Of a DNA stretch of 64,000 nt, positions 47,826 to 59,254 are shown in pieces. The position numbers were made by a program, and so were the translations under genes. Positions within the stretch are counted from its first letter, which is position 1. Each line of letters begins with the position of its first letter. The DNA lies in contig CM048844.1 of assembly GCA_026545765.1 (NCBI GenBank), forward strand, positions 16,438,237 through 16,502,236. Direction: 5' to 3'. A model generated the notes under the pieces. It was given only the letters and a program-made list of their open reading frames with translations. It did not search any database and was not told where the DNA came from. Source of the DNA: Plantago major. Lineage: Eukaryota > Streptophyta > Magnoliopsida > Lamiales > Plantaginaceae.

Positions 47826-49090
47826 ACTCGAGTTAAAGGCCCATTTGTCTTGGCCTCTTGGGCTAGGCAATCACCTATCCTCGGACGCGGTCGAGGCAGT
47901 GACGGATCGGTTGGTCACCCAAATTATTTATATTTTTTAATTAAATATTCGACGTGTATCTTTCATAAAATCGCGAGACTTCACATACGTTGTCGTTTTA
48001 TATCCGCATCATAATTTTATATATTACTAAAAGCTACCTCGCACCCAACAAATAATAAACAATATCAACTTTACACTAAAATTATACTTTTTGTCACTAA
48101 AAGTACTATTTTTCCCACATTTTCTATATTTTATCATTAATTTTAATTTTCGCATAAAACTGTACGTTAACCCTAATGTATGAAGTTCTCCGGGAATGAG
48201 GGAGTAATAGTTATAACGATATTAAGAATTTTAAAATAACGAAAGTTTATTTAAAAATATTTTTTAGGAGGAAAAATTGATTTTAAGTTTGTGAAATTGG
48301 AATTTTTCAATATGACATGGTGATATTTTGAGAGAATGATGTATCATTGATACATTAAATTAATTCCAAGCATCAGATGATTTGGGTCTTTTTACAATAT
48401 TTTCATTCTAACATCATTTCAGTTCATATTTCTTCTAAATACACTACACTTATGATAGTTCATCTCCAATCGAAGTCCTCATTCAGACTCCGCGTTTGCT
48501 GACTTGGAATTGTAGTGTTGGGGTCGTAAAATTAAGCAATCTAACGGCATTGTGCACGACTTGCTGGTCCAAGTCGATACCAACTATGCGGAGTAGGATA
48601 TGATGAAGGATCTTAAAAATTAGAGTAACTATTAATCAATTCGAGTTGAGCTTTAAATTGAATCTTAGTCACCATATATATGTTTCAATATCCATGTTCA
48701 ATTCATTTAGCCAAAGGTCAAACCACAACCTATGAAAAAAACACCATTTCATAGGTACCTCTCAAACTGCCACCTTTCGATTATCGAAAAGTTGAAATTT
48801 TGTGAATTACTGACTCCTAAACTTTGCCATCCACATTTCGTATGGGTTATGCATATGCTCCACATCAAGATTTGAGTCTCCCAAATGTTGATAGATCTAA
48901 AATAGTAATTGTGCAATTGGGCCTAACCTACTAAGGATTAGTAGAAAGTATAATTATCGTCAGATAAGCTGTAACATTCCATATCGGTTAAAAGCGGTTG
49001 TGGTAAATAGTATATATGTAGACCACCACTTTCCTATGGTATGACTGTATGAGGACTTTTGGGAATACCAAAAACAAATTCGTGCGGGCT

Positions 49091-49272
49091 CCGATAAAAA
49101 ATGGACAATATCATACAAACGAAACGTGTGTGGGTCGTTACACAAGCTTTTATATCATGCATCATGGCTTTTAAACTGCGGAATCCGATAAAAAATGGAC
49201 AATATCATACAAACGAGACGTGTGTGGGTCCTTACACAAGCTTTTATATCATGTATCATGGCTTTTAAACTG
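49091..49272. repeat. Tandem duplication, period 94 bp, two copies
   Basis: The unit starting CCGATAAAAAATGGACAA at 49091 repeats from 49185 with only a few substitutions (for example GAAACG to GAGACG, GTCGTTAC to GTCCTTAC). Noncoding. Confidence 0.93.
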
Positions 49273-49408
49273 TAAGATCGATCATCAATCAATGTCCGAT
49301 CCAAGATGCTAGAGAGTGAAACGAATGCTATATGCATTGGAATAGTGAGTAGCCACTTCACAGTCTCTGTTCTCTTTTTTTCTTTTTTAAACATATTACG
49401 ACAGACTA

Positions 49409-51139
49409 TTTAGCGCCCTGAATTTTTAAAGACGAATTAAGGAAAATAAAAATCGCGCTAGTTCGTGAGCTTGAAAATTCGACGAACTTGACTTATAAAA
49501 ATTTAAAACATAGTTCGATGCCTTGTGCGTTCTTATACTTGGCATGAAAATTCTTAAATATAATTCGTGAACTAGTCAAAATATGCAGCGGAACTATAAA
49601 ATTGTAAAATCTTGCAATAATATATTAGTCTCGAAAATCGTTAAACTGAAAATAGTTAAGATGCTGGTAGTGATCACTGCTTCGGCAACGCTCGCCACTC
49701 CAATCTGCTCGACTTCAAATACCTAAAATTGATAATTTTAGCAAGGATCGGTCATGACCACTTGACTGAGCAAATTTCATGCACGTGCCATGACTTAAAG
49801 TTCTATCTTCATGTATTTTAAATTCTTTAATCTTGATTAATGCAATGTAACCTTAAGACCTGACCTGACTCTGACTCTTAACACTTGAACTTATTATTAT
49901 TGAAAACTCTTTAACTTGAAACTTATCTTGAAGCTTTATCTTTAAATGCCTTAAAACATAACATGATCGCGAGCTCCCTTGGCATCGTAGGTTCCTATCC
50001 TGGGCATGGTGGCTATCTGCCGGTCTTAGGTCACTTTCGTGGCCCTATCCGTTGAATAAATAAAAACTTGCGGCCTCAGGACCTTGGTCCCTATCTACTG
50101 AACATGAACTAATAACTGCGCCACAAGTACCATGATATTTCCCTACAAGCTTATTTACTTATCTTTAACTTGAAAACTTATTTTACTTTAAACTCTTAAC
50201 ATTTTCTTAAATTGAATGCATGATTCTAAACTCTAACTCATTAATGTATGATTCTATATGTGTGATTAACATCACATATAGTAGAATATTAACATGTGTA
50301 GTTCATACTGCCATGTTAATGCATACTGCCATGCACTCTAATCAACCAATTTCACAAGAAAGCAAATTGTACAATTCATAGATGACTGACCTATGCGATT
50401 TAAGATCAGACAAATAAATTCACACAACTGACATTTAAACTACCTCAAAACTAGATCGGTTCTAGCATATCAGCATGTAAAGCCGTCAAAACATCATCAT
50501 CAACATATATCACAAATTAACCATTTTATAATCGCGTATGAGATTAATCCTATGAAAACTTAAATACACCATAACCTATAATTCTAACAAATAATACATA
50601 AACGTGGATGAACCCGGAGAACTTGCATCAATTTCATATCATATCATAGATAACAATCAATCAAATAAATGTGAATGAGCCTTAGGGGAACTTGCCTTGA
50701 AAAAACAAACAAGAGGGACAAGAATTGAAAACGGGTTGGAAATCAGCCCTTTGTTCGACACCAGAATCTGGATGACTCAAAAATCCAAATAGTGATCCGT
50801 CCGGTGAAAGTATATAACAGTCTGTTATCAATCTGCTCACCAAAACTCAACTCGATCGGACGGTTAACGAACCGGAAAACAATTTTAGAAGATGACTGCG
50901 CCTGGTAGAAAATTTGTGCGCGAATAAAGTATTTTGCTAAGGGTTTTTCTTTGAAAATAGATGGGGTTAGATCTATAATGAACTTGTTAAATAAAATGGA
51001 CTTGGACTTTAGATAAGTGACGGGATGGATAAGGCTACAAGGCACAAAACTGGGCTAACAACGCTTTACGAACTGCGCTTTGACGGTCGGTTCGCTTTAA
51101 AACGTCAAAGTTCGAAATACGAATTTTTAGATTGTTACA
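49409..51139 (+). mobile_element. LTR-type repeat, copy 2 of the same family as the solo LTR at 20.8 kb
   Basis: Similar end to end to 20765-22704: TTTAGCGCCCTGAATTTTT at the left, GATTGTTACA at the right, with shared internal blocks such as CGCGCTAGTTCGTGAGCTTG and GATCGCGAGCTC. It is 1731 bp, about 200 bp shorter. The left end has lost the TG (TT instead). Flanks are GACTA and ACCTA, only three of five positions equal, so the target duplication is degraded or the copy is truncated. Older than copy 1 by this evidence. Confidence 0.85.
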
Positions 51140-51644
51140 ACCTAAGTCGTTTTTAGAATTTCAAAGATTATTTTATTACCTCTCTAAAGTTCCAAAAAAG
51201 ATGTTTTATTTTTCGATAATGCTTGCAATAATAGTTATACATTCCTACAAAAATTCAAAAAATGAAAACCAGAAAATCTATAAAGAGATTACAAAATTTA
51301 AGAAACTCACAGGTAAAGATTCTTTTATTCTCCACTTTCTTAAAGTAGAAGAATAAAATTGGAACAAAATAAAGGTTTCAAAATAAGGCTCTGTTATCTT
51401 CATTTGAATAGAATTTATCTAAACTGAATGGAACTGAACTGAAGTGTTGTATAAAATTCAATTAAATTGAATTGAACTGGATTGAAATTAATGAGTCTTC
51501 AGATGAAGAGAACATAATTTAAGAGGCTACGACTGAGAAAGTGAGAATTAGGCTTTGTTCTCTTTAACTGAAAACTCATTCAATTCAGTTCAGTTCAGTT
51601 CAGCTCGTCTTCAGTTCACTTCAGTTCATTAAATTCATATTATT

Positions 51645-51645
<1 letters not shown>

Positions 51646-51686
<41 letters not shown>
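51646..51686 (+). repeat. (TTG)n microsatellite
   Basis: An uninterrupted TTG trinucleotide run of about 13 units, preceded by ATT repeats. Confidence 0.95.
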
Positions 51687-52145
51687 AGTATTATTATTAT
51701 TTTATCATTTATTTACACACCCGATCTCTTGTACGAGAAAAATAAGAAAATTTATCCAATTGAGTTATTTTCAACTTTTTTTTCTTTCTTTCTTTTTAAT
51801 ACGAATTTTAGTAGATCAATGAAATAAAGAGTATAGTTACAATTTGAATTACCCTTATTTTCTACCGTAAAATGTGAGTTAAGATAAGAAACTACAGGAA
51901 CCTGAGCTGAGAGTACCATACAATTTGGTTCACATACTCTGTACGTACATCTCTAACAAAAATCCTACATGTTCTTTTGTTGGAAGATATCAGAACAATA
52001 AAATTAAACTCAGAAGCTAACGTTGAGTTTTTTCTCAAACTTAACAAATAAAAAAAACAAGTTAAGTCAAACCAAAGTCAAACCAAACTCTACAAATAGT
52101 TAGAGTTTGTATATATACACACACACAATTTCTTAAGGTTTGAGG

Positions 52146-52250
52146 TTTTGGAGGTAAAATTTCGACTTTTGGAGGTAAAATTATGACTTTTGATTTCCTT
52201 AGGGTTTGGAGTTTTGGAGGTAAAATTCTGATATATTGGAGGTAAAATTA
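52146..52250 (+). repeat. Four copies of a TTTTGGAGGTAAAATT motif
   Basis: The motif or a close variant starts at about 52146, 52168, 52212 and 52234. Spacing is irregular. No function recognised. Confidence 0.8.
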
Positions 52251-53196
52251 AACCACTAAACATCGATTTGTAATCAAATATACTTCCGGTCCATTATTAA
52301 CTTTCTAAGGAGATTTTTTTCCCGAACTTAAATCGTAAATTACTTGCAAATTACAAAAAAAAAAAAAAAGTATAAAACAAAGTTACGTTAATCAAATATA
52401 CTTAATTTATTTTCATAAAAGTTGAAATATGATTATTGGGACACGAAAGTTGAATAAGCAGTTTGGAAAATGGAACAAGGCTGGAGGCTCTGGACAAGAA
52501 AGAGTGTTGATGTAAAGTTGTTGGCACGAGCTTGTGCATGGTTTATGGACTAGTGATTTTGGTTAAGCTTTTAATTATTTTATTTGCCGAACATTGTCCA
52601 TGCTCTTGTAAACGTTTTCAAGTTGTAATAAATTTCACCGATTAAAAAAAAAAACTAGATAAGGACAGTTTGTACGACGATTAAAATTCGATTTTAATCG
52701 AGTTATCATTCTCATATTGTTTTCCACGCGGTTGGTTTTAAAGTTTGTTATACAATAATAAATAAAAAGGTAAAGTGACAGAAAAAGAGTAGGAAGGGTG
52801 TGAGAAAGATGACAAAAATAATATGTTTTTTTTTATTATGATTATATATATCATCATATAATTGTTATTATTATTACAAAATAATTTATTCAGTTCATTT
52901 CAGTTCAGTTATGTTCCATTCAATTCAGTTTAGAAAATTGCGAAAGAGAAGAGATCCTAACTCCCACTACCTTTCATAAGCAAGAGAAAAAGGAAAATTC
53001 AGTCGAATTTATGCCATACCAAATTGAAGCTCAAATGGATGGTCCCACCCAATTATTCTATTCCGATCTATCTTCTTCACATTTCACCGTCTTCTTCTGC
53101 ATCACATCAACAGATCCGATCACCACTACCCAAATCCGCCATTGATAAACCCTCCTAAGCTCAATCATCCAATCCAATTCCCAAACCTGAACCAAA

Positions 53197-56163
53197 ATGT
53201 CAGCATTTCTGTACCAGAGACCTCTCCGCAACACCCTCACTGATCCAGAAGAAGAGCTATCCCCTCAATCACTCCAAAATCACCAAAAACCCTCCTCCTT
53301 CACTCTCACCCGCTCCACCGCAATCCTCCTCCTAGCTCTCCTCGTCACTCTCGGCATCCTCTTCCCTTACCTCCACTCCCCTTCCTCACTCCTCTCCTTC
53401 ACCTCCACAGCCTCTAACTCCAAGTGGCGTGCCTATACCCTGCCCGATGCGGCTGCTTATGTGGCGAAGAACAATACGGTGATCGTTTGCGCGGTCAGTG
53501 AGGCTTACTTGCCGTTTTTGAATAACTGGCTGATCAGCATTGTGAGACAGAAGCAGCATGAGAAGGTGTTGGTGATTGCGGAGGACTATGCTACGCTTGA
53601 GAAGGTTAATCGGAGGTGGCCGGGGCATGCGGTTTTGATTCCGCCTGCGTTGGAAGGGGCTGCTGCGCATAAGTTTGGCTCTCAGGTAGTTTTTCCTGTT
53701 TTGCTAAGTTAGTTGCTATTGTTCATGGTAAAATTTCAATTCCTGGAAGTAGAGGTGTTTTTACAGTAAGTTAGTTATTGGACGATATGGTGTACGAGTT
53801 TATGTTGATAGAAGTATGCTTCAATTTAAATCACCAAGTCACTAAAAAGAGTAGGAAATGAACCGGACAATTATACCTGGAGAATGATAGTATTGATTGA
53901 AATTATTAAAATTACAAGCCACTGTGATACTGTAGGATCATGTAATACTGTTAGCATTGGCTTTATGAGTTTATTAGAGTTTGATTGTTGTTGGGGGTTC
54001 ATAGATCTTTTAGTGGATTGCTTGCTTATTGTGTAACTCAATCATGTGTGTTAAAGTGATTGTTAGCTTATTTAGGGTCTTGGTGGTTGGAAATCGGATG
54101 GCCTTTGAGCTTGGCAAATTTAGGAATTCTATTAGGTGACTTTCAGCTGAGTTGGTAGTAGAGATCATACCTTATCAGCAACTTTAAACCTCGATAAAAT
54201 TAGAAGTTGATCCGGAAGGGCTGTCCTGGTTAAGTGGATAGATCCCAATTGAGCTTGAAATATAACTGATCACTTTGAGAGAATGGGGTTCTGGTGTTTC
54301 TGGGGATGCTGTCCGATCAAGGGGGTAAACCAGTATGTCTGTGTGTGTTTTTGCTGCGCCTATATAAGTAACCCCGGACTCTTCCAACAAACCCGTATGT
54401 AGAGGGATCGCTTTTCCTATCACAGCCATTTTTTTTTTATTTTTTAATTTCTTATGTTCATTACAAAGTGCTCTTTGGCCTACTTTATTTTAACAACGTA
54501 TTTTCAGGTATGAAGTTATTTTTGCTGTACTTATTTGATTTTTATTTGCCTTTCAGTAAATCATCCAACTATCATGTGTTTCACTTTACCCCTTTCTATG
54601 GATAACCCACCCTTGTTAGTTGCATCATGCAGGGCTTCTTCAATTTCACATCGAGGAGGCCCCGACATCTCCTTCAACTCTTGGAGCTTGGATATAACGT
54701 TATGTACAATGATGTTGATATGGTATGGTTGGCGGATCCCTTCCCTTATCTGGAAGGGGAGCATGATGTGTACTTCATGGATGACATGGCTTTTGTAAGT
54801 ACAGCAAATTATTCTGTTTTACCCTGTAAATAATCTATTGTTAGCTTCCAAAGTACATCTGCAAACTCTATCTTCATGGTTTGTGGAATGAGTTTCATCT
54901 TCTTTTGTTGTAAGCAACAAAGCCATTGCTATTGGAAGCTGTACTGCAGAGCTACAAATAGAATTGATTAGATTCTTTCCTCCCTAATATGGCTGTAATA
55001 ACTTGTGGCTGGAAAGTAGAAAAGAACTCCATCAATCAGTACTTTATTTGGCTACTATTCATGGTCACATCTGGCTGAGAAGCAAGTTTTCAACTGAGAA
55101 GACTAACTTTATGCTTATCAATGATGAAAATTCTGCCCTGTTATTCTCAGGTCAAACCTCTGGATCATTCTCACGAATTGCCACCACCAGGAAAAAAGGG
55201 CCGAACTTACATATGTAGCTGCATGATTTATCTTCGCCCCACCAGTGGAGCAAAATTAGTTATGAAGGAGTGGATTAAAGAGCTCCAGGACCAACCTTGG
55301 TCCAGAGAAAAGAAAGCTAATGACCAGCCTGGCTTCAATTGGGCCCTGAATAGAACTGCTGGGCAGGTATATATAGTATAATACATTCAATTTCTGCTAT
55401 TTCCAGCAATCAGTCGATGGACACTATCCTATGAACTAGCATCTGCACCATCATAGAATTTGTCTAGAACTCTACTTGGGAATAGATATCCACGACATCT
55501 GTTAACTTTTCCTGACTGAAAGTTTAGAATTGTAAATGTGCAATCTGAGTAAATATGCTGGCTATTAGCCTATTATAGAAAAAGATTTGTTCTTTTTTTC
55601 TTCAAGCTGGCATAGTTTCTTTTCTCCTCTGTGTTCCTCTATTAATTTTTGGATATATAGTTCATTACATTGTCTCTTTGAAACGAATTTCATACAGTCC
55701 AAAAGACACCTGTTGCCCCGGCGGGGGCTCTTCCTCCACCTTTAGTATATGATGGTGAGCTGGTAAGGTGAAATGAAATTCCAATGTGAAAAGGAATGAT
55801 TGATTTCTTTTTAAGTTTCATCTGTTATCAAGCCAGCTACTTATTTTGTCCTTGTTTCTATTGTCATGTGCTTGCTTAGCATCTGATTTTGGCTATTTCA
55901 AACCACCCAGCTGCATAAGACTTCTTTGCAATTGTAACATTTCATTTCAGGTGGACGTGTACCTACTCCCTCAAAAAGCTTTCCCCACTGGAGGTTTATA
56001 CTTCAAGAACAAGACGTGGGTAAAGGAAACCAAGGGAATGCACGTTATAATTCACAATAACTACATAGTTGGTTTTGAGAAGAAAATAAAGAGATTCCGT
56101 GAGTACGGTCTGTGGCTAGTGGAAGATCATGCCTCTGAGTCCCCACTTGGCACAATAGAATGA
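53197..56163 (+). CDS. GT77 xylosyltransferase of the RGXT/MGP4 type, 4 exons
   Basis: Exons: 53197-53685, 54633-54794, 55151-55366 and 55951-56163. All junctions are phase 0, giving 359 aa, the usual RGXT length. It is a type II Golgi protein: short N-tail, one membrane helix (about residues 41-62, TAILLLALLVTLGILFPYL), then the catalytic domain. Motifs: TVIVCAVSEAYLPFLNNWL near the nucleotide-sugar entry, the NDVDMVWLADPF motif with the DxD metal site, and MIYLRPTSGAK and NDQPGFNWAL. Known members transfer xylose from UDP-xylose to fucose in rhamnogalacturonan II of pectin; MGP4 is needed for pollen-tube and root growth in Arabidopsis. The substrate here is inferred from family. I recall the Arabidopsis MGP4 locus as At4g01220, beside At4g01210, matching the neighbour downstream here. 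Confidence 0.94.
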
Positions 56164-56765
56164 CTTGTGAAAGCTGCATCGAAACTGCTTTTGTTTGGAT
56201 TACATACAATTACCTATTCCATGAATGACGCCGGACGCTTCAGAAGTTGAGCTTGCTCTGACAGATACAGATATAAAGGCAAATTCTGAGGTGGGAATTC
56301 ATGGCAGCAGATGGAAGAGCAAGAGGCAATGTTATGTTTATAAACAGGACCGTAGTTAGATTAAGCATCTAGCATGTTATCAGCCAAGTCCAATCAATAT
56401 TTCAACATCCCCTGTGTATTCAAGTTCTTCCCTGCTTACATAATCATACAGTGTTGTGCAACATGTAAATCTTCTTCGTTGGAGAGTTTAGAAGCTTTTG
56501 TGTATCTTGAAAAATAGACATTTTAACAAAGAACATGCATTGTCTTTTGCTTCTTGTTGCAACAGCAGAATTCTGATGTACCTATAATCCGTTGTAACTT
56601 CATTCCTGCGTTGTTTGAAGTGTATCTTTTTCTCTGTCATTTTTGCTCCATGAAAATGCAGATTGGATAGATTTCTAATTTCGTCATTAAAAGCATAATT
56701 TAGCTAGAACAAACATTGAGGGGTGAGAGTGAGTCCATTGAGGACCGTCCTTGGAAAATTAGACC

Positions 56766-56833
56766 CTAGTTGAACCCGGGAGGGAGGGAGGGAGGGAGTC
56801 TAGTTGAACCCGGGAGGGAGGGAGGGAGGGAGT
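56766..56833 (+). repeat. 34-bp tandem duplication, each copy with a (GGGA)n G-rich run
   Basis: CTAGTTGAACCC followed by a GGGAGGGAGGGAGGGAGGG run occurs twice, starting at 56766 and 56800. Each run has five GGG blocks separated by single A residues (56778-56796 and 56812-56830), the classic pattern of a G-quadruplex. Confidence 0.93.
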
Positions 56834-57800
56834 GTGTTTTTAGCATTGCAGGCCCTTACATCTGTCATGTATACTCCAGTACTCCACTATGATAGTGATT
56901 CTCCTGGTGAAAAAAATTTCCATTCATGAGATAGACACCGACAGTACTATCTAAGAGAGCTTTAAACGTGTAAACTATTGGATTAGTTGTAAATGTCATC
57001 AATGCAACTGTTCCCTTAACCTTAAATCTGTACGACCATTAGGCTCTGGTGTCACAATTTTCAACACAAGGCTGAAATTTGTCAGATCATCAGCTAAAAT
57101 GGAATTTATGGATTTATACAAGGGATCTAATTTACAAACAAAGGGAGGCCTTAAAATTTGTAAATGGTCCACTAGACCACTACGCTTGAGGTTTGGAGTT
57201 TGAACTATTAATGAATTTTGAACTAGACATATTTTATCACAACTCGCCTGAAATTTTCTAAGAAAACATACTTTTACCAGGTTCGCTAATAGGTGGACCG
57301 TGGGAGTTCAGGAGTTATTTTCTACAACAGATTAGAAACATTGAATAGTAATAATCTTTCTGGGAAATAGTACTATAAACATATACGCAGAACATTAATG
57401 GTTCTTTTTTTTTTTTTTTTGGTATTAACGTAATTTAATGGTTGATACACCATAAGTCAATCATTCCATTTTGCCCGTCGGTTGAGGTTTTATTACACCA
57501 AAAAATGGGGTAAGAAATAGATAAATTCAAGACTTTATTCCTTAAAAAATAATGGACTGTTTTGGACGGAATTTTAATTGATGTATAACTGATGAATAGT
57601 AATTTAATTTTAATTGAATTGTGAAAGTTTGTGTTTTATATAGAGTTCAAAATTTTATAGTATTTTATAGATTTGTTATAAAGGTTGTGAGTTTAATGGA
57701 CTCTTGCCTCGATTCAAATTTAACCAACTAGCTGTTGTGGCCAAATACTAAGTTGCATAGTTACTCAATTAAAATTGACAATTAGTTCTAAGCCAACAGG

Positions 57801-58080
57801 TATCTCCCTTCCAAATAAATTTATATATTTTTCATTTTTACATGTTTATACAAACTTAGTTAATATAAAAGGAGATTATTCCACACATAACAAATAATTA
57901 AAATATTAATTTTACATTATAATTGCAATTTGTTTACACACAATACATCAAATTCCACATTTTCCTCTTTTATCATTTATCAAGATATTTCACCTAAAAA
58001 TAAAAATAAAACAAAAAATATTTCACCTAAATTTACACGCCATGCCCATACTAATATAGCTATTCGGAACCGAGGAAATA
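57801..58080. mobile_element. Probable Stowaway-like MITE, degraded
   Basis: Left end TATCTCCCTTCCAAATAAA and right end TATTCGGAACCGAGGAAATA are approximate inverted repeats of the common CTCCCTCCGTTCCGAATA type, each beside TA. The interior is AT-rich without coding sequence. Less certain than the MITE at 17371. Confidence 0.45.
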
Positions 58081-59254
58081 TTAAATCTTAACCAACAAAC
58101 TTTCCTTATAAATAATTAAATTTCTTTCTTAAAATCACAATGACATGTTACAATATGCCCTCATAGTACAAGCCCATTAAGAACATCCTGCCATGCTAAA
58201 TATGGAGATAATTAAACAATTAACCCATTCCAAGTGATACTTCTTTCCTTAACTGTAACGATATTCTCCACTGCATAAAAATATAATCTAATCTATTATT
58301 ACCGTGATTATACGTTTTAAACCATACCTTAACCTTTCAAGGTCTGATTTTTTTCTCTTACAATATCTGGGGGTATTAATTAAATATATAATCTCATAAA
58401 TCAAATTCTCCCCACCCCAAATTAAAATTAAAATGAGGTTAATTATATTAAGTCACATCACAATTATTGAAAGATAGACTGATATTATTATTTATAAGTA
58501 TAATAGTTTAAACAGTATCAATAATATTTTAGAAATAAACATTTTATGATGTTAGTAAATATCCATTGTGTATTTTGATATATATATATATATATATAAA
58601 ATTAATGTTTATCGGTATATTTTCAAAGGATGTATATTAGAGTAAATTAAAATCATAAATATATCCAAAAGTGGTTAAAGATTTTGATTGATTGTGTGAA
58701 AGAAAAGAAAAGAATTGAATTTATGTCTAAAACCAGAAAACTGGATGACTGGTATTTCATAACTACTCTACTCTATATAAACAAAGTTGTCTGCTTAACT
58801 TAATCTTCTAACCTACTCATTAACACGGACAAACATTTCCGATTGATAAAAATACCTTCAAAGATTCACTGTATTCTCACTTTTGCCTCTTTCTCTTTCC
58901 CAAAAAAATCCTATCTTTCATCCTATACATACACATATGTAATGAATGTAGACTTTTTGTTTACTTGTGCAATTACAAGCTTTGACAGATGATGAATTAC
59001 TGTTGTATGTACCCACGCTAGCTTCTTTCATCTTCCATGTTATGATATGACCTTAATCTAATCTAATCTGTTTCTCTCTCTACTTACTTGCAGCTGTCTC
59101 TTTCTCACTCTCTCAAGAAACAGCTAGACAAACAAAACCCATCATTTCTTTTTTCTGATACCTGCCAAAAACTGGAGCTTGCTGCTGCTAGTGAATAGAG
59201 TGATGTAACTTTCTGTTGATTGAGTTGTTGATTTTTGATGGGAGTGTAAAGTAA

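Larger units (their letters stand above)
47149..49408. other. Promoter of coiled-coil gene and repeat-rich intergenic DNA
   Basis: 47149-47400 is the leader/promoter of the gene on minus. ACGT-core motifs cluster at 47805-47825 (including CACGTG). 47997-48212 looks like a degraded MITE with a GAGGGAGTA right end. A 94-bp tandem duplication is at 49091-49272. No gene. Confidence 0.55.
51140..53196. other. AT-rich intergenic DNA with MITE-like segments, and RGXT-type gene promoter
   Basis: 51389-51515 has inverted ends (GTTATCTTCATTTGA versus TCAGATGAAGAGAAC) enclosing AACTGAA/ATTGAA-rich DNA, resembling a small MITE. Related CAGTTCAGTTCAG-rich stretches occur at 51575-51630 and 52888-52930. 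A (TTG)n tract and a 16-bp motif repeated four times are listed separately. 53000-53196 is the leader of the RGXT-type gene. No gene. Confidence 0.5.
56164..59254. other. Intergenic between the RGXT-type gene and the following glycosyltransferase
   Basis: 56164-56700 is the 3' flank of the RGXT-type gene. A duplicated G-rich block is at 56766-56833, a T-run at about 57404-57420, a probable MITE at 57801-58080 and a (TA)n run at about 58579-58598. 58900-59254 is the leader of the next gene, C/T-rich and without a gene of its own. Confidence 0.55.

Noticed and set aside
47997-48212. MITE with GAGGGAGTA right end
   Set aside because: Only the right end resembles a Stowaway terminus; the left end could not be matched, so it is not listed as an element.
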